Source of the DNA: Manis javanica
Lineage: Eukaryota > Chordata > Mammalia > Pholidota > Manidae
Assembly: GCF_040802235.1 (NCBI RefSeq)
Contig: NC_133161.1
Span: 12,603,001-12,667,000 of the forward strand
Length of the DNA: 64,000 bases
Direction of reading: 5' to 3'
In this document: one piece after another, positions 21,106 through 33,439 of the stretch
Numbering within the stretch: the stretch's first letter is position 1
Layout of the letters: each line of letters opens with the position of its first letter
Translations under genes and position numbers: made by a program
The notes under the pieces: model-generated
Told to the model about the DNA's origin: nothing
Seen by the model: the letters and a program-made list of their open reading frames with translations, nothing else
Databases searched by the model: none

Positions 21106-22953
21106 TGCCGGGAGCCATGCTACTCAAGCTGTGTAGCGAAGCTCAGGCTGGAAGAAGACCCCTATAAGGCAGGGGCCTTTGCAGCCGGCTCCCTCTATTA
21201 CCCACCTTGATTTTGTTATTTTCTATTATGCTATTGGCTTTGTTTTTACTTGCATTGTTGCCAAAGACTAAGCTAACCTTTGCTAAGCAGCACGGAAAAG
21301 ATGAGAACATAAACTTCCCAAAAGCTTTTCAGGACAGTGCTCCTGAAGAATAGAACACACCGGGGCCAAATGGCGATCTTACCATAAAGTACTGAAACCT
21401 GCTGTTAGTTAGTCAAACATTGACCACCCCATTTCCACTGAGAATGCCCCCCTTGTTTACAATGCTAGTGAAACTAGTGATGGAAAGTTTTATAGAAATA
21501 GAGTCATGAGAAAATATTGAATAGAATAACCCTTTTGACACTTAATCAATCATCTCATGTTTTCTTCCCTCTACTACTTCTATAGTTTGTTTTCCTTCTT
21601 TCCTAATCACAGCCCTTTACTAGAATTTGTGCCTCACCTTTAGTAGAATTTGTGCCTCAAACGTGAAATTACCAAGTACCATAATTTTCCAGGAAGTAAA
21701 GATACCTCAAAACAAGTGCTGGGCATAGAAGCCACGGAGCATAAATCTGCAAAGAAGTGAAAAACTAACCTTTTCAAAGAATATTACTTCTCTCACTTAC
21801 CAGCTTTACATCTCCCTGTATGGCCCCGTAAGACGGCTGGTTAGCCAGAGACGGGTAAGATTCCTCAAGGGAGGAACAACCTAAGACAGGCACAGTCGCA
21901 GGGGGGCCATCAGGTGAGGAAAAAGGGGGCCAACAGAGATGAGGCTTAGAACTCACCCCCCAGTTTTGAAAGAAATCTTCTACACCTGTGGATGTTTTGT
22001 TGCCCTTGTTCAGCTTGGATTAAGACCTGGTCTGTAGGCACAAACCTGATCATCTACACCTGCCTTCTTACAGTTCTAAATCATGTTTTCTATCTATATC
22101 TTGCATTTACCTACTACATTAACATTTTATTAGATTCACATATAAAGTAGAAAAATCAAATGAATAATCATACATTATATTTGATGTGATTGTTTATAGT
22201 TTAAGGTTTGTAGTTGAAACAGAAACAGTTTCTATGATATGAATGCCCTTGCATTGTTCACCATGTAAGAACTTGTTTAGTCCCTGCAGTAGTGGAGTTA
22301 TAGAAACCTGTGTAGCATATGTAAGGAAGATTTTGGTATCCACCCAGAAGAAAGAGAAATGTAGATAAGAAGAGGAAATTTAGTTTGCTGCCTACTGTGC
22401 CCTATTAAGAGGTATAAAGTAAAGATATGAGTTTATGATTTTAGATTAATTATAAATTTATTAGAGCCTCTAAGAATATTTTTGTGGGAAAGAATCCTAG
22501 CTAACTGTGGCACTAGGTGACCTGTATTTCACCCTGAGCGGATATACTCCATAGTTGCTGCTACATACTGCATACTCCTATGGTCACATGCACTACTTAG
22601 AAACTGCATTGCATAGAAATGTAAAACACAATAGAGTCCATGTTGCTAGGAAAAGTTTTGGTCAAGGAACAAAAAAACAATCACCTGTCTAACGCTTGAC
22701 CAACCATGAATAGATTAGAAAGGAGAAAAAAGAAAAAAGCTTGCCTATACTTATTAACCAACTGCCTATACTAATTAATCATCAGAATAATAAAAAATAA
22801 TCATATCCTTGTGCAAAATAGTATAAATAAAGCTGTCATTGGCACTTTGTCGAGAGACCACCTCCATCTGACTCTGTGTCCTGTCTCTCCATGCGCTGAC
22901 TCTGTCTCATCCTTTTGGGCTTCACCCCCCCCCGCTGGAGCTGGACTCCAGCA
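21106..22953 (+). mobile_element. 1,848-bp solo LTR, class II (ERVK-like), inserted in pol
   Basis: Begins TGCCGGGAGCC and ends CTCCAGCA. It is flanked by a perfect 6-bp target-site duplication CCCACC (21100-21105 and 22954-22959). The 6-bp duplication fits class II retroviruses. A TATAAATAAAGC element near 22813 followed by a pyrimidine-rich U5-like end sets plus orientation. Removing LTR plus one duplication restores a continuous pol reading path. It is long for a solo LTR. Confidence 0.8.
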
Positions 22954-22959
22954 CCCACC

Positions 22960-24115
22960 CATGAGGCATTGAGACCCCCTGGCAATCAGAACATTGATGA
23001 GCTCTAACTACTGACCCTTTAGTAGATACAGCAGATTGGGTGCACAGAAAGAAGGGCCACTATAGTGCCCAGTTGGTATGGCATACTGCCAAGGATGCCG
23101 GATTGCCCTTTAAATACAATGACTCAGTTAACACAGTAACAACAGGCCCTGTCTGTTTGAAACAGTGCCCAAGGCAACTGCCAAAGGAGTCTGGGGTCAT
23201 CCACCAGAGTTCTCAACCAGTGAGGGATTGGCAAATTGATTAGCAAATTAATTCAGATCCCTCTGAATAAGGGTTCTTAGTATGCCCTAGTTTGTGTGGA
23301 TACTGCAAATGGCCTCAAACTTTTTCCATGCAAATCAAGCTGCTACCACTAGAGAATTAGAGAAGCTGAGTACCATATATGTGATACCCTCATCAAATAG
23401 AGATTAAGGGTCACATTTTGATAGTCATGATATGTAAGACAGGGCAAAGGAAGATGGCATTGAAAGGAAGTTCCATCTCCCCTATAACCTGTAAGGAGCA
23501 GGGTTAGTAGAAAGAAAAAAATAGAATATTAAAAGAGCACATTAACCTATTGAGAGATAAAACAGTTTGGCCAGGTGATCTAAAGTACTGTCTTAAGCTT
23601 TAATACATTTGAATGATCAACCATTATGGCTCTTGCCCCATGTGCCAGACTGGGAAACCCTGTCAAGGCATACCAATAAAGGCATGGAAGCTGAAGGAGA
23701 CAGCCGTTGCTCCAACTCTCACTATGGATCAATATTTATGCAGCTGAGAACCCCAAGCCCCATAACAACTGGGAAAGGAGTTATCTGCTAAAATTTACAA
23801 TGGGATACCCCACCAAAATGGGTGAGTTACTGTGTACCCCCAGGTGAGGGACAACTACTCAGTCTCCACTGGGATCCTGCTGCCCTACTGCAAGCTGGAC
23901 CTATTGGAATGCTCTATACCTGGAATGAAACACCATTGAAAGAGGGAGAAGGTGGGCGTCTTAGTCTGGCATATCCCTTCCCCATCCCTTCTCCTCATGT
24001 CTGACATGCTGTCTTCCCCAGCCAACATGTATGGTACGCACAAACAGGTTAAGTTTCTAAGCCACATCTACATTAACATCTAAAGGTCAGGCCACAAGTG
24101 TAATTCTTATAGAGG
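22960..24115 (+). pseudogene. Retroviral pol remnant (integrase region)
   Basis: Resumes after the solo LTR. The longest open piece (23040-23243) carries the HHCC-type zinc-binding region of retroviral integrase with one metal ligand changed, and ends in a stop. Downstream pieces show the core and C-terminal region broken by several stops and shifts. Confidence 0.7.
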
Positions 24116-24393
24116 GAGAGGATGTTACCCTACGATTTCCTACTAAATATCTGCCTTTTCAACCTTAGGCTTCTGCTCGTCCTGTGGTGTCCTGTCACAG
24201 GACAGGAACCTGATGGACACACCTTTCTACAGTGGGCCACTTGTATGCCTGACAAAGGAATCAATCCAACAGTTGGGTATGTGGGCAGCTGCCCCTCTCT
24301 AGCTCATTGGGATTAGCATGGTGGGTATCAACCCTCCAGGGAGGAGATTGGAAGGCCTGAAAGCAGTACATTAAGAAGTAACAAGCTAGATGC
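24116..24393 (+). pseudogene. Possible env start of the retrovirus, truncated
   Basis: A short frame (24122-24316) begins with a hydrophobic leader-like stretch after the pol remnant, where env would start. It is cut off by the L1 inserted at about 24394. No 3' LTR follows. Confidence 0.3.
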
Positions 24394-25350
24394 AGGATTA
24401 AAGATGGCAGTGTGAGAGGTGAGACAGAGACCTCCTCCTAAAACCACATATAATATGAAAATATAATTAATACAACTAATTCTGAAAGAGCAACAGGAAA
24501 GAAGGCTGCACCAGACTGCATACATCTGGAGAAAAGAACAGACCTCACGGAACAGGGTAATATACCAAAGATATATACCCAATGGGGGCCAAGCCCTTCT
24601 GCCACCCCCAACTCACTAGTGGGAGGAAGAGAAACAGAGCAGGGAGGGAGTGGAGGCCTGGGACTGATGAACACCTAGCCCTGGAGATCTGCTCTGGGAG
24701 CATGAACCTACATTGCATGGTGCTCTAGTGATTTAGTGGGGTTGGAAAGCTACAACAGGCAGAATACCTGGAGAGATGGAAATTCCAGCTGCTTGTGGAA
24801 AACAGGGATTCATATCTGGCTGATCTGGGTGGGCAGTCTGAGAGACTTCCTAAAAGTGAGAGGGCTGCTAAAGGAGCAAGAATTGCACAGAGCTTACTGC
24901 TCAGGAGAAAGGACAGGTAGACAAAATTGTTGGGGTGCACTCTGCCCAGCAGGTTGGGAGCTTAAACAATCTTCAGGCACTCCATCCCTGTGGCTGACTA
25001 TGCAGTTCCAAGGCCCGAAACCATGATACGCAGACTGCGGTGTCTTCCTCCCAGCTAGCCTGCACCTGGCTCAGGCCCAGAAACTGGCAACCCCTGCCCC
25101 AGCGACAGGCCAGCCAGAGAGAAGCCCCACCTATGGCAGCAACAAACACAAAGCATAGAGGCTTACACCTGTGTGCTCGGCCCACTGGTTCTGGCAGTGG
25201 AGACAGGCATAGCAGCCAAGAAGCGAGAAACAGCTCTTTCTTCCCCCCCAAGCACCAACACCGCTCCCCTGTGACCCCTGACATTGCTCCGGGGCTGAGC
25301 AGCTCCAGAGAGTAGAGCTTCTGGGCACTAGAGGGCACCACAGACAAATT

Positions 25351-26203
25351 ATGAAACATCAAAGGAAACTGCTTCAAAGCAAAATTATGAATACACCTGA
25401 GAAACATTCAAATGAAATCAACCTCATGAATCTTCCTGAAAGAGCTTTCAAAATAAAAATCATTAACATGGTTTGTTCATGGAGGTACAGAAAAATATTC
25501 AAGAACTCAGGAATGAATTTAGGACAGAGATCCAATCATTGAAGAGCACAATGTAGGGTATTAAAAGCAGATCAGATACAGTGCAGGAAATGAAATAGAA
25601 ATTAGGGAAGAGGAATACAAAGGAGCTGAGGCACAGAGAGAAAAAAGGATCTCTAAGAATGAAAGAATATTGAGAGAACTGTGTGACCGATCCAAACGGA
25701 ACAATATTCATTTTATAGGGGTACCAGAAGAAAAAGAGAGGGAAAAAAAGATAGAAAGTGTCCTTGAGGAAGTAATTGCTGAAAACTTCTCCAATCTGGA
25801 GAAGGAGATAGTCTCTCAGGCCATGGAGGTACACAGATCTTCCAACACAAGGGATCCAAGGAGAACAACACCAAGACATATAAATAATAATTAAAGTGGC
25901 AAAAATCAAGGATAAGGACAGACTATTAAAAGCAGCCAGGGAGAGAAATAAGATCACCTACAAAGGAAAACCCATCAGGCTAACATCAGACTTCTCAGCA
26001 GAAACCTTACAGGCCAGAAGGGAGTGGCATGACACATTTAATGCAATGAAGCAGAAGGGTCTTGATCCAAGAATACCCTATCCGGCAAGATTATCATTTA
26101 AATTTGAAGGAGGGATTAAACAATTTCCAGATAAGCAAAAGCTGAGAGAATTTACCTACCACAAACCATCTCTACAGTGTATTTTGGAGGGACTGCTATA
26201 GAT
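25351..26203 (+). pseudogene. L1 ORF1 (RNA-binding protein), broken
   Basis: L1 ORF1p is a trimeric coiled-coil RNA-binding protein with RRM and C-terminal domains. The start (MKHQRKL...), the PEE(K/E)ERE segment, and KGKPIRLTSDFSAETLQARR of the C-terminal domain are visible in three different frames, so frameshifts separate them. Confidence 0.85.
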
Positions 26204-26429
26204 GGAAGTGTTCCTAAGATTAAATAGCTGTCACCAGAGGTAATAAAAAGGGATAGACAAAGAATAGAGAATGTGATACCTAATATGTAAAGAATGGAGG
26301 AGGAAGAAAAGGAAGGGGAAAAAAAGAACCTCTAGACTGTGTTTGTAATAGCATACTAAGTGAGTTAAGTTAGACGCTTAGATAGTAAGGAAGTTACCCT
26401 TGAACCTTTGGTAACTACAAGTCTAAAGC

Positions 26430-29400
26430 CTGCAATAGCAATAAATACATACCTATCGATAATCACTCTAAAGGTAAATGGTCTGAATGCACCAATCAAA
26501 AGACATAGAGTCATGGAATGGATAAAAAAACAACACCCAACTATATGCTGCCAACAAAAGAGTCACTTCAAACCCAAGACATACACACACTAACAGTGAA
26601 GAAATGGAAAAAGATATTTCATGCAACTAATCAGGAGAAAAAAGCAGGTGTTGCAGTACTTATATCAGACAAAATAGACTTTAAAACAAAGAAAGTCACA
26701 AGACACAAACAAGAACAATAATGATAAAGGGGTCAATCCAACAAGAGGATATAACCATTATAAATATCTATGCACCCAACACAAGATCATCTACATATGT
26801 GAAACAAATACTAACAGGAATAAAGGGGGAAACAGAATGTAATGCATTAATTTTAGGGGACTTCAACACACCACAGACTCCAAAGGACAGATCAACCAGA
26901 CAGAAAATAAGTAGGGACACAGAGGCACTAAACAACACAGTAGAAATGATGGACCTAACAGACATCTACAGAACTCTATACCCAAAAGCAGCAGGATAGA
27001 TATTCTTCTCAAGAGCACATGGAACATTTTCCAGAATAGACCACATACTAGGCCACAAAAAGAGCCTCAGTCAATTCAAAAAGACTGAAATTCTACCAAC
27101 TAACTTCTCAGACCACAAAGGTATTAAACTAGAAATAAATTGTACAAAGAAAACAAAAAGGTTCACAAACACATGGAGGCTTAACAACATGCTCCTAAAT
27201 AATCAATGGATCAATGACCAAATTAAAACAGAGATCAAGCAATATATGGAGACAAATAACAACAGCACAAAGCCCCAACATCTGTGGGATGCAGTGAAGG
27301 CAGTTCTAAGAAGAAAGTATATAGCAATCCAGGCCTATTTAAAGAAGGAAGAACAATCCCAAATGGATAGTCTAAAGTCACAATTATTGAAACTAGAAAA
27401 AGAAGAACAAATGAGGCCCAAAGTCAGCAGAAGGAGGGACATAATAAAGATCAGAGAAGCAATAAATAAAATTAAGAATAAAACAATAGGAAAAAATCAG
27501 TGAAACCAAGAGCTGGTTCTTTGACAAAATCAACAAAATAGATAAACCCCTAGACAGACTTATTAAGAGAAAAAGAGAATCTATATACATAAACAGAATC
27601 AGAAATGAGAAAGGAAAAATCATGATGGACACCACAGAAATACAAAGAATTATTAGAGAATACTATGAAAACCTATATGCTAACAAGTTGGATAACTTAG
27701 CAGAAATGGACAACTTTCTAGAAAAATACAACCTTCCAAGACTGACCAAGGAAGAAACAGAAAATCTAAACAGACCAATTACCAGCAACAAAATTGAATT
27801 GGTAATCGAAGAACTACCCAAGAACAAAATACCCCAGCCAGATGGATTCACTGCTGAATTTTATCAGACATATAGAGAAGACGTAATACCCATTCTTCTT
27901 AAAGTTTTCCAAAAAATAGAAGAGGAGGGAATACTTCCAAACTCATTCTATGAAGTCAGCATCACTCTAATACCAAAACCAGGCAAAGACACCACTAAAA
28001 AAGGAAAGTAAAGACCAATATCCCTGATGAACATAGATGCAAAAATATTCAACAAAATATTATCAAATTGAATTAAAAAACACATCAAGAGGATCATACA
28101 CCATGATCAAGTGGAATTCATCCCAGGGAGGCAAGGATGGTACAACATTCGAAAATCCATCAACATCATCTACCACGTCAACAAAAAGAAGGACAAAAAC
28201 CACATGATCATCTCCATAGATGCTGAAAAAGCATTCGACAAAATTCAACATCCATCATGACAAAAACTCTCAATAAAATGAGTATAGAGGGCACATAACT
28301 CAACATAATAAAGGCCATATATGACAAACCCACAGCCAACATCATATTTAACAGCAAGAAGCTGAAAGCTTTTCACCTAAGATCGGGAACAAGACAAGGA
28401 TGCCCACTCTCCCCACTTTCATTCAATATAGTACGGGAGGTCCTAGCCACAGCAATCAGACAACACAAAGAAATCAAAGGCATCCAGACTGGTAAAGAAG
28501 AAGTCAAACTGTCAGTATTTGCAGATAACATGATATTGTACATAAAAAACTCTAAAGACTCCACTCCAAATCTACTAGAACTAATATCTGAATTCAGCAA
28601 AGTTGCATGATACAAAATTAATACACAGAAATCTGTTGCTTTCCTATACATTAACAATGAACTAGCAGAAAGAGAAATCAGGAAAACAACTCCATTCACG
28701 ACTGCATCAAAAAGAATAAAAGACCTAGGAATAAACCTAACCAAGGAAGTGAAAGACCTATACCCTGAAAACTGCAAGACACTCTTGAGAGAAATTAAAG
28801 AGGACACTAACAAATGGAAACTCATCTCATGCTCTTGGCTAGGAAGAATTAATATTGTCAAAATGGCCATCCTGCCTAAAGCAATCTACAGATTCAATGC
28901 AATTCCTATCAACTTACCAACAACATTCTTCAACAAAATGGGACAAATAGTTCAAAAATTCATTTGGAATGACAAAAGATCCCGAATAGTCAAAGCAATC
29001 CTGAGAAGGAAAAATAAAGCAGGGGGCATCTTGCTTCCCAACTTCAAGCTCTACTACAAAGCCACAGTAATCAAGACAATTTGGTACTGGCACAAGAACA
29101 GAGCCACAGACCAGTGGAACAGAATAGAGAGTCCAGATATTAACCCAAACATATACAGTCAATTAATATATGATAAAGGAGGCATGGATATACAATGGGG
29201 AAATGACAGCCTCTTCAACAGCTGCTGTTGGCAAAACTGGACAGCTACATGTAAGAGAATGAAACTGGATTATTGCCTAACCCCATACACAAAAGTAAAT
29301 TAGAAATGGATCAAAGACCTGAATGTAAGCCATGAAACCATAAAACTCTTAGAAAAAAACATAGGCAAAAATCTCTTGGACATAAACATGAGCAACTTCT

Positions 29401-29960
29401 TCATGAACATATCTTCCTGGGCAAGGGAAACAAAAGCAAAAATGAACAACTGGGACTACATCAAACTGAGAAGCTTCTACACAGCAAAGGACACCATCAA
29501 TAGAACAAAAAGACACCCTACAGTATGGGAGAATATATTCGTAAATGACAGATCTGATAAGGGTTGACATCCAAAATATATAAAGAGCTCACCCACCTCA
29601 ACAAACAAAAAGCAAATAATCCAATCAAAAAATGGTCAGAGAAGCCAACAGACACATGAAAAGATGCTCCACATTGCTAATCAGAGAAATGCAAATTAAA
29701 ACCACAATGAGTTATCACCTCACACCACTAAGGATGGCCACCATCCAAAAGACAAACAACAACAAATGTTGGCAAGGATGTGGAGAAAGGGGAACCCTCC
29801 TACACTGCTGGTGGGAATGTAAGCTAGTTCAACCATTGTGGAAAGCTATATGGAGGTTCCTCAAAAACTAAAAATAGAAATACCATTTGACCCAGGAATC
29901 CCACTCCTTGGAATTGACCCAAAGAATACAACTTCTCACATTCAAAAAGACATATGCATC
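26430..29960 (+). pseudogene. L1 ORF2 (endonuclease-reverse transcriptase), broken
   Basis: Endonuclease blocks (LILGDFNTP near 26850, SDHKGI-like near 27110) and reverse-transcriptase blocks (KPGKDTT near 27970, FADNMILY near 28520 where FADDM is expected) are recognisable, but stops and shifts divide the frame. The catalytic FADD is mutated to FADN. Confidence 0.85.
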
Positions 29961-30564
29961 CCTATGTTTATTGCAGCACTTTTTACAATAGCCAAGATAC
30001 GGAAGCAACCTAAGTGTCCATCAGTAGATGAATGAATAAAGAAGAGGTGGTACATATACACAATGGAATACTATTTGGCCATAATAAAGAAAGAAATCCT
30101 ACCATTTGCAACAACATGGATGGAGATGGAGGACATTATGCTCAGTGAAATAAGCCAGGTGGAGAAAGACTATTGCCAAATGATTTCCCTCATTTGTGGA
30201 GTATAACAATGAAGCAAAACTGAAGGAACAAAATAGCAGCAGACTCAGAGACTTCAAAAATGAACTAGTAGTTACCAAAGGGGAGGGGTGTGGGAGCACT
30301 GGTGGGGAGTGAGGGAAAGGGGATTGAGGGGTATTATGTTTGGTCCACATGGTGTAGGGGATCACAGGGAGAACAGCGTAGCACAGAGAAGGCACATAGT
30401 CAATCTGTGGCATCTTGCTGCACTGATGGACAGTGACTGCATTGGGGTATGGGTGGAGACTCAATAATGTGGGTAAATGTAGTAACCACATTGTTTTTTC
30501 ATGTGAAACTTTCGTAAGAGTGTATATCAATCATGCCTTAATAAAAAATTTAAAAAAAAAGAAT

Positions 30565-30880
30565 AGCATATCATAACTGAATTGGTTTTATTCCAAGAAT
30601 GAAAAGTAAATCAATCACAGTAATTTATCACATTAACAGAAAAAAAGGTTTTAAACAAATATGATCATGTCCATAGATGCATGAAAATATTTCAACAGAG
30701 ATTCATGATTTTTTTAAAACTCTTAGCAAATTAGAAATAAAAGCAAAAAAATTTAATCTGATAAATGATGTCTATAGTAAACATCAGCAAGCATTATACT
30801 TAATGGTAAATAGCTGAAAACTTCCTCTTTGAGATCAGGTACAAAACAGTATTCTCATTAACACACTTTTATTGAACATT
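30565..30880 (+). mobile_element. Old L1 ORF2 fragment
   Basis: Diverged RT-region sequence (for example CATGTCCATAGATGC, 'aaaacttcctctttgagatcaggtac'). Confidence 0.5.
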
Positions 30881-31099
30881 TTACCCCAAGCTCTCTCCCC
30901 TCCACCTTCCAATCTCTTGCTGGTGCCTCCCAATGCCTGGGCCCAGTGAAACACAGTCCAAGGAGGTCAGCTTCCCAAGGGGTAAAGAAGAGTGGAGAGT
31001 GCATATGGTGGTGCAAATAGGAATACCTAGCATATGATCTTTGAGGCAGCAGTGGACACTCAAATAGAAATTCCCAACCCAACCTTAAAGATATGAGAC

Positions 31100-31450
31100 T
31101 CAAAGAGAACTCTTTTGCTCATTTTAATTGGGTTGTTTGCCCTCTTATTTTTAGTTGTAGTTCTCTATATATTGTGGCTACAGGTCCTCTATAAGATACA
31201 TGTTTCACAAGTATTTTCTCCCTGTTGACTCGGCTCTTCATTTTCTTAACAGTGTATTTCAAAGATCAGAAGCTTTAAAATTTTAATGGAATATGAATTA
31301 TTGACTTTTTCTTTTATGGCTTATGTTTTTCATGTCCTACTGAAGATTTTGCTTAACTCAGTGTCACAGTAATGTTCATGTTTTCTTATAGAAATTTTAT
31401 TTTGGCTCTTAAATTTAGAAATATAATTTTGAGTTGATTTTTATATGTGG
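31100..31450 (-). mobile_element. Old L1 ORF2 fragment, minus orientation
   Basis: The 'gtagttctctatatattgtgg...gtcctctataagatac' stretch matches antisense C-terminal ORF2 of old L1s. Confidence 0.55.
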
Positions 31451-32340
31451 AAACACAATATCATACCATTTACTACTCAGAGAACATCTTAGCACCAGTT
31501 CTCATACCCAGTTCCCCACAGGGCAGCCCACTGAAGGCCTGATGTTACCCTGCACATGCCACAGGGTTAAAGTCATAGGTGCGGACCCCAAAATTATGAG
31601 ACTCAGAGCTTATAATGGGGCTGAAGGCAGTTGACTCATTCTCTTGTCCAGAGAATGAGAGATTTTACTCTGTAATGTAAACAAACCATTTCTGGGGACA
31701 AGGTGATGAGTTCCTTTTTTCCCCTCTTTTATCTCCCCTCTTTCACCTAGGTGGCCCAAGTGAGAAATGTATAGTAGGCACAAGCAGCAAAAACACCCAA
31801 AAGAAACACTGCCATACTGTCCAGAGGACCAGAACCTGAGAGTCAGAAAGTATGGAGGGAAACTTCTTTTTTTTCCTTTCTCTTTTCTTTTCCAGCTTTG
31901 CCCCAAGTTTAGTCCCAGTCATGGGGCTGCACTACTGTGGTAGTGGTGGAGCATGTGTCTAAAACCTCAAGAGATAATTTATCATTTTGAACAGAGGATT
32001 AGGGAATGACCGCAGAGAAATCCCTGTCACTGTTTACCCCCAACTTTTTCTCACTGCTTGACCCTATGGGTGACCTCAGTCATGCAGAACTACATGGCAG
32101 TGCAGGTGGCTAAAATGCTAAGAGATACCTGTTTTTAGAGCCAGAAGACCAGGAAAAGAGGATTCTGAGGCCCAGAGAGTGTGAGGAAAATCTTAGAGAG
32201 CACACAGATAAAGGGATTCCTAGTTCTTTGTATGAACTGACCCATTCCTGGCCTCATCCCTAATCTGCACATGCTTAGAACTGACCCAAAGCAGCATTGC
32301 AAAGGCTTCGAAAATTGAATCGACAAAGAAGGCAAACAGA
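31451..32340. other. Unassigned interspersed-repeat-like DNA
   Basis: No coding exon. Texture suggests an old LTR-type element but I cannot name it. Confidence 0.3.
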
Positions 32341-32379
32341 ACTTGCAGTCTGAATATAGCTAAACTGACTGCCTGCTAA

Positions 32380-33400
32380 AATAAACAAATAAAAATCAAC
32401 ATTCTCTAGAGAATTTTAACTGGACCAAGACACTTAAAACATAATATTCAAAATGTCTAGAATACAATCCAAAGTTACTCAACATACAAAGAACCAGGGA
32501 ACTGTGACTAATTTGTAAGGGAAAAGAAAAGCAAGAGATGCTAACCCCAAGATGACCTAGATGTTGGAAATTTCAAAGACTTTGAAATGGCCATTATATC
32601 CATGTGTCTTGAAGGTAAACACTCCTTACATGAACAGACATACAGAAGTTCTTGAAAAATAATACAAACATCAGAAAAGACTCAAATGGACATTTTGAGA
32701 TCAAAAAGTATATTGCCTAAAATTAAAAAGTCATTGCATAGAGACAGTGACAAAGGAAAGAATCAGTAAAATTGAAGATTAGATAGATATAATAGAAGTT
32801 ATCCAATCTGAAAACCAAAGGGGACAAAATGAGAACATAATAAATAATAGGACATTTGTGCCACTGTAGGCCTAGAAGGGCAGAAGGAATAAATACAAAA
32901 ATATTTGAAGAAATAATGGCCAAAGCTCCCCTGAATTTGCTGAAAGACATAAATATACATATTCAAGAAGCTCAGAGAACCCTAAGGATAAATGCAAAGA
33001 AAATCATACCAGACTCATTAAAATCAAAGTTCTGAACACAAAAGTAGTTTTCTTAAATCTTGACAGTAGCTAGAAAAAAAAATGACATATTACATATAGG
33101 GGAACAACTATTTAAATGACTTAAGTCCTCCCATCAGAAACCATGGAGACCACGGACAGTGGAATAACATTTTCAAGAGTTGAAAGAAAAGATGTATCCA
33201 CCCAGAAGTCTATATTTGGTGAAAAGATCCTTCAGGAGTGACAGTAAAATGAAGACATTCTCACATGAGAGAAAAATAAAAGAATTCAACACCAGCACAC
33301 CTGTTTTAAGAAAAGTGCTATCAATAGTTCCTTAGGCTGAAAGGAAATTATACCAGAGAGACACTTGGAACTTTAGGAATGAAGGAAGAACAATGGTAAT
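32380..33400 (+). mobile_element. HAL1/old L1 ORF1-like fragment
   Basis: Contains in order the ORF1-like segments AGAGATGCTAACCCCAAGAT, GAAAGAATCAGTAAAATTGA, 'atatttgaagaaataatggcc' and 'gctgaaaggaaattatacc' of HAL1/L1M elements. Diverged and untranslatable. Confidence 0.65.
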
Positions 33401-33439
33401 GGTATCTGGGTAAATAAAATACTCTTTTTTTTAAATGTG

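Larger units (their letters stand above)
24394..30560 (+). mobile_element. Near full-length L1 (about 6.2 kb), inactive
   Basis: 5'UTR begins with GGATTAAAGATGGC, then ORF1, ORF2, a 3'UTR and a terminal A-run at 30552-30560. Both frames are broken. I could not find a clear target-site duplication. It truncates the retrovirus on its left. Confidence 0.9.
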
